Part shown: piece by piece, positions 24,202 to 33,601 of the stretch | Numbering within the stretch: the first letter of the stretch is position 1 | Layout: every line of letters begins with the position of its first letter | Assembly (NCBI RefSeq): GCF_020532665.2 | Contig: NZ_JAIWPG020000006.1 | Span: 124,001 to 188,000 of the forward strand | Length of the DNA: 64,000 bases | From: Lelliottia sp. WAP21 | GTDB lineage: Bacteria; Pseudomonadota; Gammaproteobacteria; Enterobacterales; Enterobacteriaceae | Direction of reading: 5' to 3' | Position numbers and translations under genes: made by a program | The notes under the pieces: generated by a model | The model's input: the letters and a program-made list of their open reading frames with translations, nothing else | What the model was told of the DNA's origin: nothing | Databases searched by the model: none

Positions 24202-25572
24202 TCAGGAAGATGTGTCCTGAGGTGCTTTAGGGCGCAATGCACACATCCCAATCAGCAGTCCGGTCAATAACATGTACTGCTCCAGATAGTGATCTTTCAG
24301 GTTGTGATCGACCAGCGTTCTGGAGAAGAAGCCGACGGTAAACAGCAGCAGGAACATCCCCACCATGGTATTGCCGTGGCGGAATTCACGCCAGCCGATA
24401 TACCAGCAACCCGCCAGCAAAATAAGCCAGCCAGCGATACCGGCAATCCCATTTTGAATACCAAACTCAATCAGGCCGTAATGACTGTGAGGGATATTAA
24501 TGCGTTTGTCCTGCATATCGCGGCGCAGCACGTAGCGGAACGCTTCTTTGCGCGGCCCCATTCCTGCCGGATGTTCAGCCACCAGTGCCCAGCCCTGATG
24601 GAAGAAACTGGCACGACAGCCGTTGGAGTGGTTCATTGGACGGCCCTGATCGTTACGTGGAACGGTGCCGTTCGTTTTGTTGTAGCAAAAACTGGTAAAG
24701 GGAGCATTCCAGCCGGTGACGGCATCGTCTTCAAGGCTTTGCCAGCGCGGGTCGGTTTTCCAGGAGGCATAACCCAGCAGCGCGGATGCGACCACAATGC
24801 CAACCAGGATGCCGCCGGTCAGGACCACGCGGCTGCGGCGCATGCTGTGCAAACTTAACAGCACAAAAGAGGAGAACAGGCTACCGACCAGGCCAATGGT
24901 GCCCCAGCGCGTATCCACCAGCGCGGTGCACACCAGGTTGCAGAGCAGCATAAAGGCCAGGACTGGGGTATTCAGGCGCAGAAAACGTTGCTGCAGCAGG
25001 CCGCGTGCGAGCAGTTCCGCCAGCAGAAAACCGGTGATCATGTTCACCTGGAAGCTCATGCGCGTGCGGTTATAGACGATGCGGGTTTCGCCCCAATGGA
25101 TCACGCCATCGCGCCAGTAAAGCCAGACCGTATCAAGCAAATGAATACACACAACACCCCAGAAGAAGAGGACAACCAGGGTAAAGAAACGGGCGGCAGA
25201 GAGAGACGGAAACTGATCCTGAATCACCGGTAAAAGTACCAGTCCCATGCAGAACAGTAATACCGGCCGGAGCCATTGTCCGTCCCAGGTCGAAACCATC
25301 TCTTTTATATCAGGGGCGACAAATAGCCCATTGATCAGGATAAAGAAGGTTAATACCCATATCACGATGAGAACGAACTTAATTTTGTTTAAGTTGAGCG
25401 AGCTTCGTGCAGCGAGTGAGCTGAAAAAGAGTCCGAGCGTCACCACAATATTTGGGTAAATCAGGCCATTACGATGGAAAGGAAGTTGGTCATTCGGGAT
25501 TGGCCAGATAAAACATAAAGCCAGTACCGACAGGACTAAAAGGCCTGTCAGAATGTTACGAATATTTTTCAT
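24202..25572 (-). CDS. waaL: O-antigen ligase family protein (WaaL)
   Basis: WaaL joins undecaprenyl-linked O-antigen to the lipid A-core at the periplasmic face. The 456-residue protein has about eleven membrane segments and a large periplasmic loop (about 270-365). Arg222 (VDTRWG) and His364 (IPHSHYG), with an ERxxxW-type surrounding, match the essential Arg/His residues of WaaL ligases. It is first in the leftward waaL-GT2-GT-B-phosphoethanolamine transferase block. WaaL sequences diverge strongly, so membership of the Wzy_C family is firmer than the exact substrate. Confidence 0.85.
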   Translation of the reverse strand: MKNIRNILTGLLVLSVLALCFIWPIPNDQLPFHRNGLIYPNIVVTLGLFFSSLAARSSLNLNKIKFVLIVIWVLTFFILINGLFVAPDIKEMVSTWDGQWLRPVLLFCMGLVLLPVIQDQFPSLSAARFFTLVVLFFWGVVCIHLLDTVWLYWRDGVIHWGETRIVYNRTRMSFQVNMITGFLLAELLARGLLQQRFLRLNTPVLAFMLLCNLVCTALVDTRWGTIGLVGSLFSSFVLLSLHSMRRSRVVLTGGILVGIVVASALLGYASWKTDPRWQSLEDDAVTGWNAPFTSFCYNKTNGTVPRNDQGRPMNHSNGCRASFFHQGWALVAEHPAGMGPRKEAFRYVLRRDMQDKRINIPHSHYGLIEFGIQNGIAGIAGWLILLAGCWYIGWREFRHGNTMVGMFLLLFTVGFFSRTLVDHNLKDHYLEQYMLLTGLLIGMCALRPKAPQDTSS

Positions 25573-25755
25573 AGTTTTAGTACTGGTTAAGGATTTCGGT
25601 ATTTAAACCGGTTAGTTAACATTGCTGTTCGCAAATTCCAGGTCATTCCAGACGGAATAAAAGCCCGTGAAAATTACCACAGATGCCATAACTACAGAAG
25701 GATAAAGTTTGTAAGCAAGACTAATCCGTTTGTGCACTCCGGCATTCACAATGGT

Positions 25756-25761
25756 TATAAT
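25756..25761 (+). promoter_or_regulatory. Candidate -10 element for the rightward glycosyltransferase
   Basis: TATAAT in GGTTATAATCC lies 39 bases before the ATG at 25800, in the 227-bp divergent gap with waaL. A -35 at 17 bases spacing would be TGCACT, which is weak, so an activator may be needed. No ops/JUMPstart sequence was seen in this gap. Confidence 0.45.
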
Positions 25762-25799
25762 CCTCGCTCAGGCAGGTTAAGTCCAACGACAGGAAATGT

Positions 25800-26903
25800 A
25801 TGCATATTGTTCACACTGAAGCAGACGGCGGTAAAGGCGGACAGCCTTTACGCATTATCAACGAATCCCTGGGGATGATTCAGCGTGGACATCAGGTGAC
25901 ACTCCTTTGCCCGGACACGGCGCCACTGAATGCGATGGCGCGGGAAGCTGGCCTGACGGTAGTCACGCTTCCTCTAAAGCGTAAGAACCTGAATAACCTG
26001 AAATTATTGCGCCGCTGGCTGATTGAACATCGTGAAAGTATTGATGTAATAAATAGTCACAATTCAGCTGATACCTGGCTGGTGGCGCTCGCCAATTTAA
26101 CCCTGTCGAACCCGATTCCCCTGGTGCGGACGCGTCATGCGTCGGGTGTACCGCGCAACAACTGGACCACGCGCTGGCTGTTCCGCAAAGCCTGTGCGCA
26201 TATTGTGACCACGGGCGAGGCGTTGCGTTACCAGATGGCCGCCATTGGCGTGCCGATGTCTCAGAGCACCTCAGTGCCGAGTGGCGTAGACACGCAGCGC
26301 TTTCATCCAGCGGATAAACACCAGGCCAGAACGCAGTGTGGTTTGTCTCAGGACGATTTCTGGCTGGGCGTGGTGTCGCATCTGCGCCCTAACAAAGGTC
26401 ACAGCGTACTGCTGCGTGCGCTGGCGAAAATCGACCATCCCGATATCAAACTGGCCATTGTCGGAGAAGGCCCACACAAAGCGACGCTTGAGCAGGAGAT
26501 CGTGGGGCTTGGATTACAGCAGCGCGTGATGATGGCGGGGCACCGCAGCGATCCTGAGCAGTGGTTCCCGGCGTTCGATATTGCCTTAAGCCCTTCTCAT
26601 GATATGGAAGGAGTTCCGCAGGGCGTCCTGCAATCTCTGGCCTCGCGCGTGGCGACCATCGCTACCGATGCGGGCGGTACGGCAGATGCCGTGATTAACG
26701 GCAAGACGGGAATATTGATCGCCCAGCGCGACGAGGCGGCGTTGCAGGATGCGATACTCAAACTGTATCAGGATAGCGCCTTACGTGAGGCGCTGGCGCA
26801 GCAGGGGTATGACTACCTGTGCGCCCATTTAACTCGCGAATGTATGCTGGATGCGATGGAGAAAGTCTTCTCTGATGCGGCTCAGCGCAACAGGTCGCGA
26901 TAA
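25800..26903 (+). CDS. GT4 glycosyltransferase of the LPS core locus
   Basis: This 367-residue GT-B enzyme has an N-terminal acceptor half (VHTEADGGKGGQPLRI) and a glycosyltransferase-1 donor half: GVVSHLRPNKGH, GEGPHK, and the EX7E-like segment EGVPQGVLQSLAS followed by ATDAGGTADAV. AGGA lies five bases before the ATG. It is the only rightward gene in the core region and converges on the wabG-like gene, with which it shares its last 22 bases. Addition of an outer-core hexose is inferred from location; the gene name is uncertain. Confidence 0.75.
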   Translation: MHIVHTEADGGKGGQPLRIINESLGMIQRGHQVTLLCPDTAPLNAMAREAGLTVVTLPLKRKNLNNLKLLRRWLIEHRESIDVINSHNSADTWLVALANLTLSNPIPLVRTRHASGVPRNNWTTRWLFRKACAHIVTTGEALRYQMAAIGVPMSQSTSVPSGVDTQRFHPADKHQARTQCGLSQDDFWLGVVSHLRPNKGHSVLLRALAKIDHPDIKLAIVGEGPHKATLEQEIVGLGLQQRVMMAGHRSDPEQWFPAFDIALSPSHDMEGVPQGVLQSLASRVATIATDAGGTADAVINGKTGILIAQRDEAALQDAILKLYQDSALREALAQQGYDYLCAHLTRECMLDAMEKVFSDAAQRNRSR

Positions 26904-27991
26904 AGCGTCTGTAGCGCTTTCGCCATAGCGTCCAGCGTGTACGGCTCAGCGGTCGCCCTTGCGGCGGCTGAGTAATCCACGCCCTGCTCGCGGCCTTTGA
27001 GCCATGCCGTAATGACCTGCTGATAACCTTCGCTGTCGAGGGCATCCCGCACCCAGCCGTTGACCCCTTCTTCAATCCATTCGGCGGCGCCGCAGCCATG
27101 ACTTGTCATCAGCGGCAACCCACAGGCCAGGGCTTCGACACACACGTTCGGGAACGGGTCGTAGAGCGTGGGTAAAATTAACGCATCGGCGGTACCGTAT
27201 ACTTCACGCACTTCCGCAACCGGTCCGAGAAAACGCACGCGTGAAGCAACGCCGAGCGAGGAGGCCAGCTTTTCAAATTTGCGCGCCTGTTTATCGCGTC
27301 CGGCGACCAGCAAAAAGACCCCTGGATGCGGCACGATGGCACGCAACGCGGTGGCGACCCCTTTACGGCTAAATCCGGAACCGACGTAGGCTAAAACGGG
27401 CGCATCCTGCGGGATATTCAGCGCCTCACGCTGTGAGTGCGCCCGCACATCCGGACTGAAATGTCCGGTATCGACGCCGTTATAGATGACGGTAAGCTTG
27501 TCGTCCGGGAGGCCAAAGCGGCGGGCAATGTCGTCGCGTACCATTTTCGAATTACAAATGACGTTGCGAAGCTGCGGATGCTGAAACATCTGCGCTTCAG
27601 CCTGCAAAATATAACGATGATAACGACTTTTCGACTGCGCCCAACGCGCCAGCGGTGACAGGATGCGGCTGTATTGTTCAAGCCAGGTGGCATGGACGCC
27701 ATCGCCGGCACGAAAAATGGTCGCGCCCGGGATGCGTTCGTGGCTCTGCACAATATCGAACTGAGCAAAATGAGCGGCGGCCTCGGTGGCAAAGCCGGAT
27801 TCGCGGGCAACACGATTACGGAAAGGGGGATTCACCGTTAACGTCTGCCAGCCTGCCGCGTTTTCCCACTGGCGGGCAATCAGCGTCACATCCAGCGAAG
27901 TGTCCTGCGCCAGCACGTTCAGAGCACGGGAGACAAAGCGCTCCGCGCCGCCGTTGGGATTGTAGGTTTGTCGGACGATCGCCAGTTTCAT
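26882..27991 (-). CDS. WabG-like LPS core glycosyltransferase (GT4)
   Basis: The 369-residue GT-B protein starts MKLAIVRQTYNPNGGAERFVSRAL, and it has QSHERIPG, RAGDGVHATW, VICNSKMV, YVGSGFSRKG and LPTLYDPFPN. These blocks match Klebsiella WabG, which adds galacturonic acid to heptose II, rather than E. coli WaaG. Its start overlaps the end of waaQ by four bases, so it is the last gene of hldD-waaF-waaC-waaQ-wabG. Its 3' end overlaps the convergent glycosyltransferase. The galacturonic-acid donor is inferred from homology. Confidence 0.8.
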   Translation of the reverse strand: MKLAIVRQTYNPNGGAERFVSRALNVLAQDTSLDVTLIARQWENAAGWQTLTVNPPFRNRVARESGFATEAAAHFAQFDIVQSHERIPGATIFRAGDGVHATWLEQYSRILSPLARWAQSKSRYHRYILQAEAQMFQHPQLRNVICNSKMVRDDIARRFGLPDDKLTVIYNGVDTGHFSPDVRAHSQREALNIPQDAPVLAYVGSGFSRKGVATALRAIVPHPGVFLLVAGRDKQARKFEKLASSLGVASRVRFLGPVAEVREVYGTADALILPTLYDPFPNVCVEALACGLPLMTSHGCGAAEWIEEGVNGWVRDALDSEGYQQVITAWLKGREQGVDYSAAARATAEPYTLDAMAKALQTLYRDLLR

Positions 27992-29091
27992 GCCGGATTT
28001 TCCAGAAGCAGAGTATCAATGGCGCTCAGGACCTGCTGGGCAGAGATCGCGGTGATGCAGTCTGATACCCCACTGTCACCACAACCCGCTTTGCCGCAGG
28101 GCTGACAGGTAAACCCGGCGGTGATCACGCGATACCTCACGCCCCACGGTGCCCACTTAATGGCGCCGGTAGGACCAAAGATGGCGACGGTGGGGGTTCC
28201 CACGGCGCTCGCCAGATGCATCGGCATGGAGTCAACGCCAAAATAGACGCGGGCATGCTTCATCAGCGCCCCCAGCTCTTTCAGGTTCAGTTGACCGCTC
28301 AGATCAAACACCGGCTGCGTCAGGGCCGCGCGCAGTTCATCCATATAAGCCGTCTCTTCTTTCGACGGCGCAGCGGACAGGATAATCGGTAAGCCTCGCG
28401 AGGCGAGATTATCGATAGTGGCTGCCAGCTTGTTGATATCCCAGGCCTTAAACATCCACCGCGAAGTCGGGTGCACCAGAATATAGGCGTTTTTTGCTAC
28501 GCCAAATGCCGCCAGTTTTTCGGCAACGGAGGCTTCTGCTTCCTCACCCGGGACAAAAAGCGTGTATTTATCTTCCACGTTTTGCGGGTGGATCCCGATG
28601 CGGCGCAGCGCATCCAGATTGACCTCAACCATATGACGGCTGTTGTCCTGAATGGCCGGATAGAGTGTGGTGAAGGACTTCACCCAGCGACGTCGCGCCA
28701 GACCGCTGCGTTTTTCCGGCTTAAAGCCTACGGAGACGCGGGGTTTAAGTCGACGCGCCAGACGGGCGCCATGCCAGTGCTCGGTCAGGTTAATCAGCAC
28801 ATCATAATTTCGCGCTTTCAGGGTATTCACCAGCGCGCGATAAAGGCGGAACTGGGTAAACCAACCTTGTTTACGCCAGTTGCGCCCAATGGTATGCACC
28901 TGATCGATATAAGGATGGCTGGTCAGCATCGCCTGCGTGTCGTCATACACCAGGGCATCGACTTCGACGTCCGGCCAGTTTCTTTTCAGTACCGTGAAAA
29001 CGGGTGAAGTAAGCAAGACGTCACCGTGATGACGCAGCTTGATAATCAGCACGCGCTTAGGTGGGCGCTCCGCTGAGAAAAAATCAGTCAT
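27988..29091 (-). CDS. waaQ: LPS heptosyltransferase III WaaQ
   Basis: WaaQ adds the branch heptose III to heptose II of the inner core using ADP-heptose. The 367-residue GT9 protein starts MTDFFSAERPPKRVLIIKLRHHGDVLL and has the GT9 C-terminal signatures YFGVDSMPMHLASAVGTP and AIFGPTGAIKWAPWG, followed by a cysteine-rich TCQPCGKAGCGDS segment typical of WaaQ. It overlaps waaC by eight bases and wabG by four, in one leftward operon. Confidence 0.9.
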   Translation of the reverse strand: MTDFFSAERPPKRVLIIKLRHHGDVLLTSPVFTVLKRNWPDVEVDALVYDDTQAMLTSHPYIDQVHTIGRNWRKQGWFTQFRLYRALVNTLKARNYDVLINLTEHWHGARLARRLKPRVSVGFKPEKRSGLARRRWVKSFTTLYPAIQDNSRHMVEVNLDALRRIGIHPQNVEDKYTLFVPGEEAEASVAEKLAAFGVAKNAYILVHPTSRWMFKAWDINKLAATIDNLASRGLPIILSAAPSKEETAYMDELRAALTQPVFDLSGQLNLKELGALMKHARVYFGVDSMPMHLASAVGTPTVAIFGPTGAIKWAPWGVRYRVITAGFTCQPCGKAGCGDSGVSDCITAISAQQVLSAIDTLLLENPA

Positions 29092-30070
29092 AGGCTCTCT
29101 CTGCTGCCAGCAAAGGCGCTAATTGCGCAAAAACCGCAGCGGCACTGAGGTCGCCTAACTGCGTTGAATGTTCCGGGCGGCAGATATATTGGTTTTTTCC
29201 GTAGCCGCCGATAAGACCCGGATCCGTCGGGCCATAGAGCGTAATATTAGGACGATCGAGCGCTGCCGTCAGGTGGCTTAATCCGGTGTCGACGGAGACC
29301 ACCGCGGTGGCGCCTGCTAATTCTCGCGCCACGCCATCGAGTTTCATGCGCGGCAATACTTCCACGTAGTCAAACCCTTCAGCCAGCCGTTTGGCCCTCG
29401 CCTCTTCATGCGGAGCCCCCCAGGGAAGCTTGATCCGAACGCCTGCGTGGCTCAGCAAGCCTGTCAGCTCGCGCCAGTGGGATTCAGGCCAGTGTTTGTC
29501 GTCGCGGGTGGTGGCATGAAGGAAAATCAGATAAGGGGGCTCATCTTGCGGGGAATCGTGCAGGAAATGCTGCGATATAGCGTAATCCCCCTGACTTGCC
29601 GGTTTCGCGTAACCCAGACTTTTAGCGAACAGTTCACGGGTGCGCTCCACGGCGTGCTGCTGTTTTGCAATCGCGTGGCGACGGTTATAGAACAGGCTTG
29701 CCAGCGGCTCGCGGGCCGAATGCCAGTCCATACCATGCTTTACGCCCTGCGCCAGTCTGGTCACCAGCGCGGCACTTTTGACCAGCCCCTGGGCATCGAT
29801 AATCGCATCGTAACGCTGCGCCTGCACCGCCTCACGAAAGGCCATGCGTTCGGCTTTAATCGCTGCGGAAAACCACGCTTTACGCCAGCGGCGAATCGCC
29901 ACCGGAATCACGCGGTCTACCGCCGCATGCCAGGTCGGGATCTGTGCGAAGCCTTCTTCCACGACCCAGTCAAAACGGATGTCGGGAATCGCCTGCACAG
30001 CGTCCGTCAACGACGGCAGAGTATGCAATACATCGCCCATTGAGGACGTTTTAACGATCAATACCCGCAT
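29084..30070 (-). CDS. waaC: LPS heptosyltransferase I WaaC
   Basis: WaaC transfers the first L-glycero-D-manno-heptose from ADP-heptose to Kdo2-lipid A. The 328-residue GT9 enzyme starts MRVLIVKTSSMGDVLHTLPSL, with the conserved glycine-rich N-terminal loop. It has ATTRDDKHWPE, SVDTGLSHLTAALDRP and LYGPTDPGLIGGYG in the donor-binding half. It lies three bases after waaF and overlaps waaQ. Loss of this gene gives deep-rough LPS in relatives. Confidence 0.95.
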   Translation of the reverse strand: MRVLIVKTSSMGDVLHTLPSLTDAVQAIPDIRFDWVVEEGFAQIPTWHAAVDRVIPVAIRRWRKAWFSAAIKAERMAFREAVQAQRYDAIIDAQGLVKSAALVTRLAQGVKHGMDWHSAREPLASLFYNRRHAIAKQQHAVERTRELFAKSLGYAKPASQGDYAISQHFLHDSPQDEPPYLIFLHATTRDDKHWPESHWRELTGLLSHAGVRIKLPWGAPHEEARAKRLAEGFDYVEVLPRMKLDGVARELAGATAVVSVDTGLSHLTAALDRPNITLYGPTDPGLIGGYGKNQYICRPEHSTQLGDLSAAAVFAQLAPLLAAERAYD

Positions 30071-30073
30071 TCG

Positions 30074-31120
30074 TTATCCTTCTTCACTCAACAGTAGCGC
30101 GTTGAGCTCTTCAAGGACACGTTCGGGCGTAATGTCGATCAGGCTCTGGTGATAACCTTCCGCTGCATCGCCTTTGCGCACTTTGTGGTAGCCGGTGATC
30201 AGGCGAATGACGCGCGCTTTATGGGAAAGAGGCGGCGTAAAGTCGGGACTGCTTGGGCCATACAGCGCAACCAGCGGACGGTTAAGCGCCGCGGCAACGT
30301 GCATCAGGCCCGAGTCATTGGTCACCACCGCTTTGCAGGCAGCCAGCAGGATCACGGCTTGTTCCAGCTGGGTTTCCCCTGCCAGGTTGCGACACCAGGC
30401 CTGCTGTTCGGTACTGAGCGTGGCCAGGATTTCGTTCCCTGCCTCGTGATCCTTCGCCGAACCAAACAGGACAATTTGATACCCTTCGTCAATCAGCTGC
30501 TTCGCCAGTTCCGCATAATGATAGTGCGGCCAGCGTTTCGCCGGGCCAAATTCTGCGCCAGGGCAAAAGCCGACAATCGGACGCTCAGCCGAGAGAGTAA
30601 AGGCATCGCAGGTTTGCGATTTCTCGCCTTCGCTCACCTGTAACTGCGGCCACAACAGCGGCTGCGGCAGATCTTTCGCGCAGCGCATCACACCTTTGTC
30701 ATAAGCCAGCGCCACGTAGCGCTCGACCATCAGCGGCCAGGCATCTTTATCAAGCACGCGCGCATCGTTCAGCAGACCGTAGCGCATTTCTCCACGCCAG
30801 CCGGTTCGATGTGGAATGCCAGCGAAGAAGGGGACCAGCGCCGATTTGAAGGAGTTGGGCAGGACGTAAGCGCGGTCATAGCGCTTTTCGCGCAGGCTAT
30901 GGCCGAGCGTGCGGCGTTCACCGATTTCCAGCGCCCCGTGGCCCAGCGGCATCGGGATCGCCTCGTTCACTTCCGGCATGCGCGATAACAGCGGACGGCA
31001 CCACGCGGGTGCCATCACGTCGATAATCGCCTGGGGATAGCGCGCCTTGAGCGTGCGATAGAGACTTTGCGACATCATCATGTCGCCCACCCATGACGGG
31101 CCGATCACCAGAATTTTCAT
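30074..31120 (-). CDS. waaF: LPS heptosyltransferase II WaaF
   Basis: WaaF adds heptose II to heptose I of the inner core. The 348-residue GT9 protein starts MKILVIGPSWVGDMMMSQSLYRTLK. It has FCPGAEFGPAKRWPHYHYAEL and the donor-site block VTNDSGLMHVAAALNRP..LYGPSSP. It lies two bases after hldD and three before waaC, the conserved hldD-waaF-waaC order. Confidence 0.95.
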   Translation of the reverse strand: MKILVIGPSWVGDMMMSQSLYRTLKARYPQAIIDVMAPAWCRPLLSRMPEVNEAIPMPLGHGALEIGERRTLGHSLREKRYDRAYVLPNSFKSALVPFFAGIPHRTGWRGEMRYGLLNDARVLDKDAWPLMVERYVALAYDKGVMRCAKDLPQPLLWPQLQVSEGEKSQTCDAFTLSAERPIVGFCPGAEFGPAKRWPHYHYAELAKQLIDEGYQIVLFGSAKDHEAGNEILATLSTEQQAWCRNLAGETQLEQAVILLAACKAVVTNDSGLMHVAAALNRPLVALYGPSSPDFTPPLSHKARVIRLITGYHKVRKGDAAEGYHQSLIDITPERVLEELNALLLSEEG

Positions 31121-31122
31121 AC

Positions 31123-32055
31123 TTACGCGTCGCGATTCAGCCAGGCCATATATTCCGTTACGCCTTCGGCAACGGTCTTGAACGGCTTGTCATAGCCCGC
31201 TTTGCGCAGGTTAGTCAGGTCAGCCTGGGTGAACGCCTGATAGCGGCCTTTCAGTTTTTCAGGGAACGGAATGTACTCAAGGCTGCCTTTTTTATGATAA
31301 GCCAGCGCAGCATCCGCAACGGCCTGGAAGGACTCTGCACGACCAGTACCCAGGTTAAAGATACCGGACACGCCGTTTTCCCAGAACCACAGGTTCACGG
31401 CTGCCACGTCGCCCACATAGACGAAGTCACGCTTGAAGCCGTCGCTGCCTTCGAACAGTTTTGGACTTTCGCCATTATTGAGCTGGGTGTTCAGGTGGAA
31501 TGCCACGCTCGCCATGCTGCCTTTGTGGCCTTCGCGCGGCCCATAGACGTTGAAGTAACGGAAGCCAACAATCTGAGAGTTTGCTTCTGGCAGAACCTGA
31601 CGGACGTATTCGTCGAACAGGAATTTAGAGTAACCATAGACGTTCAGCGGCTGCTCATATTCACGGGATTCAATGAAGTCAGAAGTGCGGCCACCGTAGG
31701 TCGCTGCAGAAGAGGCGTACAGGAACGGAATTTCACGCTCCAGGCAGAAATGCAGGATCTCTTTGGAGTACTGATAGTTGTTGTCCATCATGTACTTGCC
31801 ATCCCACTCGGTGGTGGAAGAGCACGCGCCCTCGTGGAAGATAGCCTCGATCTCGCCGAAATCTTCACCCGCCATAATCTGGATAAGGAAGTCTTCTTTA
31901 TCCATATAATCGGCAATGTTCAGGTCCACCAGGTTAACAAACTTGGTGCCGTCTTTCAGGTTGTCCACCACCAGGATATCGGTGATGCCTTTATCATTGA
32001 GGGCTTTGATAATATTGCTGCCAATAAAGCCCGCGCCGCCGGTAACGATAATCAT
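31123..32055 (-). CDS. hldD: ADP-L-glycero-D-manno-heptose-6-epimerase HldD
   Basis: HldD converts ADP-D-glycero- to ADP-L-glycero-D-manno-heptose, the donor for WaaC, WaaF and WaaQ. The 310-residue short-chain dehydrogenase/epimerase has the Rossmann motif GGAGFIGSN (about 7-15), SSAATYGG, and the catalytic YGYSK (Tyr about 140, Lys about 144). The ATG at 32055 aligns with E. coli HldD; the open frame continues 51 codons upstream but is not conserved. It heads the heptose operon and has an ERIC element 95 bases upstream. Confidence 0.96.
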   Translation of the reverse strand: MIIVTGGAGFIGSNIIKALNDKGITDILVVDNLKDGTKFVNLVDLNIADYMDKEDFLIQIMAGEDFGEIEAIFHEGACSSTTEWDGKYMMDNNYQYSKEILHFCLEREIPFLYASSAATYGGRTSDFIESREYEQPLNVYGYSKFLFDEYVRQVLPEANSQIVGFRYFNVYGPREGHKGSMASVAFHLNTQLNNGESPKLFEGSDGFKRDFVYVGDVAAVNLWFWENGVSGIFNLGTGRAESFQAVADAALAYHKKGSLEYIPFPEKLKGRYQAFTQADLTNLRKAGYDKPFKTVAEGVTEYMAWLNRDA

Positions 32056-32149
32056 AACTGTAACCTTTGAAGTGTGGAGCCCAGGGACAATCCCGGACGC
32101 TAATGTTCTTATCATATCATCACAATGCCCTGTCTTCAGCCATTCACCG

Positions 32150-32276
32150 ATACACACTTCATCCTTCACGCCGCCTCGGCGTTGGCTGCGTTCAGAAACC
32201 CCGGTCACATAGTTATCTATGCTCCCGGGGATTTTTTCTCTTGCCGCCTTGAAGCAACGTGAATAATTTTGTGTAT
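32150..32276. repeat. ERIC element (enterobacterial repetitive intergenic consensus), about 127 bp
   Basis: The segment is one long imperfect palindrome beginning ATACACAC and ending GTGTAT, with its centre at TAGTTATCTA (about 32213). Its core (AACCCCGGTCACATAG and CTATGCTCCCGGGGAT) corresponds to the ERIC2 and ERIC1R primer regions of the known ERIC consensus, and the length equals the typical 127 bp. It lies in the divergent gap between hldD and kbl and could fold into a hairpin in either transcript. The rightward strand ends in GGGGATTTTTT, which may act as a partial terminator. Confidence 0.88.
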
Positions 32277-32395
32277 GTCTGAAAAGGGTGCACGTGATTT
32301 ATGCTGCAAAAACGAGAAGAGATAATGCGTCATCTCGTATAGACGTATAGCTTTGGGTAATATGTGCCGAAATTTGCCGAGTCTGGAGAATTGCA

Positions 32396-33592
32396 ATGCG
32401 TGGTGATTTTTACAAACAGTTAAACAGCGACCTGGAAACCGCACGTGCGGAAGGGTTGTTTAAAGAAGAGCGTATTATCACGTCTGCTCAGCAGGCGGAC
32501 ATCACCGTTGCTGATGGCAGCCACGTGATCAACTTTTGTGCGAACAACTACTTAGGGCTGGCGAACCACCCTGAGCTGATTGCGGCCGCCAAAAATGGCA
32601 TGGACACTCACGGTTTTGGTATGGCCTCCGTACGCTTTATCTGCGGCACCCAGGACAGCCATAAGCAGCTTGAGCAAAAGCTGGCGGATTTCCTCGGTAT
32701 GGAAGATGCGATTCTGTACTCCTCCTGCTTTGATGCCAACGGTGGCCTCTTTGAGACGCTGCTCGGCGCAGAAGACGCAATCATTTCTGATGCGTTAAAC
32801 CACGCCTCAATTATTGACGGCGTACGCCTGTGTAAAGCGAAGCGTTTCCGCTATGCCAATAACGACATGGCCGAGCTGGAAGCGCGCCTGAAAGAGGCGC
32901 GTGAAGCGGGCGCTCGCCACGTATTAATCGCCACCGACGGCGTGTTCTCAATGGACGGCGTGATTGCTAACCTGAAAGGCGTCTGTGACCTGGCAGACAA
33001 ATACGACGCGCTGGTGATGGTCGATGACTCTCACGCGGTCGGCTTTGTGGGCGAGAATGGTCGTGGTTCGCACGAATACTGCGACGTGATGGGCCGTGTG
33101 GACATCATCACCGGCACGCTGGGTAAAGCGCTGGGCGGCGCGTCGGGTGGCTATACCGCGGCACGTAAAGAGGTCGTGGAGTGGCTGCGTCAGCGTTCCC
33201 GTCCGTATCTGTTCTCTAACTCCCTGGCGCCGGCGATTGTTGCCGCCTCCATCAAAGTGCTGGAGATGGTGGCGTCCGGGGCTGAGTTGCGCGACCGTCT
33301 GTGGTCAAACGCCCGCCTGTTCCGTGAGAAGATGAGTGCCGCAGGCTTCACCCTGGCGGGCGCTGACCATGCCATTATCCCGGTGATGCTGGGCGATGCC
33401 GTGGTGGCGCAGAAATTTGCTCGCGAGCTGCAGAAAGAAGGGATTTACGTCACCGGGTTCTTCTTCCCGGTGGTGCCAAAAGGTCAGGCGCGTATTCGCA
33501 CCCAGATGTCTGCGGCGCATTCGCCTGAACAAATTGAACGTGCGGTAGAAGCCTTTACCCGCATCGGCAAACAACTGGGCGTAATTGCCTGA
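32396..33592 (+). CDS. kbl: Glycine C-acetyltransferase (2-amino-3-ketobutyrate CoA ligase)
   Basis: Kbl cleaves 2-amino-3-oxobutyrate, made by Tdh from threonine, with CoA to glycine and acetyl-CoA. The 398-residue PLP enzyme of the alpha-oxoamine synthase family has the Schiff-base Lys244 ([10 protein letters not shown]), Asp210 and His213 ([10 protein letters not shown]), and the N-terminal [13 protein letters not shown] lies upstream of the ATG. It is followed nine bases later by tdh, the threonine-degradation operon. The E. coli gene htrL (yibB), normally between kbl and hldD, is absent. Confidence 0.97.
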   Translation: MRGDFYKQLNSDLETARAEGLFKEERIITSAQQADITVADGSHVINFCANNYLGLANHPELIAAAKNGMDTHGFGMASVRFICGTQDSHKQLEQKLADFLGMEDAILYSSCFDANGGLFETLLGAEDAIISDALNHASIIDGVRLCKAKRFRYANNDMAELEARLKEAREAGARHVLIATDGVFSMDGVIANLKGVCDLADKYDALVMVDDSHAVGFVGENGRGSHEYCDVMGRVDIITGTLGKALGGASGGYTAARKEVVEWLRQRSRPYLFSNSLAPAIVAASIKVLEMVASGAELRDRLWSNARLFREKMSAAGFTLAGADHAIIPVMLGDAVVAQKFARELQKEGIYVTGFFFPVVPKGQARIRTQMSAAHSPEQIERAVEAFTRIGKQLGVIA

Positions 33593-33601
33593 GGACGTGT
33601 G

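Noticed and set aside
25573..25799. Search for an RfaH ops/JUMPstart element upstream of the waaL block and the rightward glycosyltransferase
   Set aside because: No GGCGGTAG sequence was found in the gap. A similar string near 25830 is inside the coding region.
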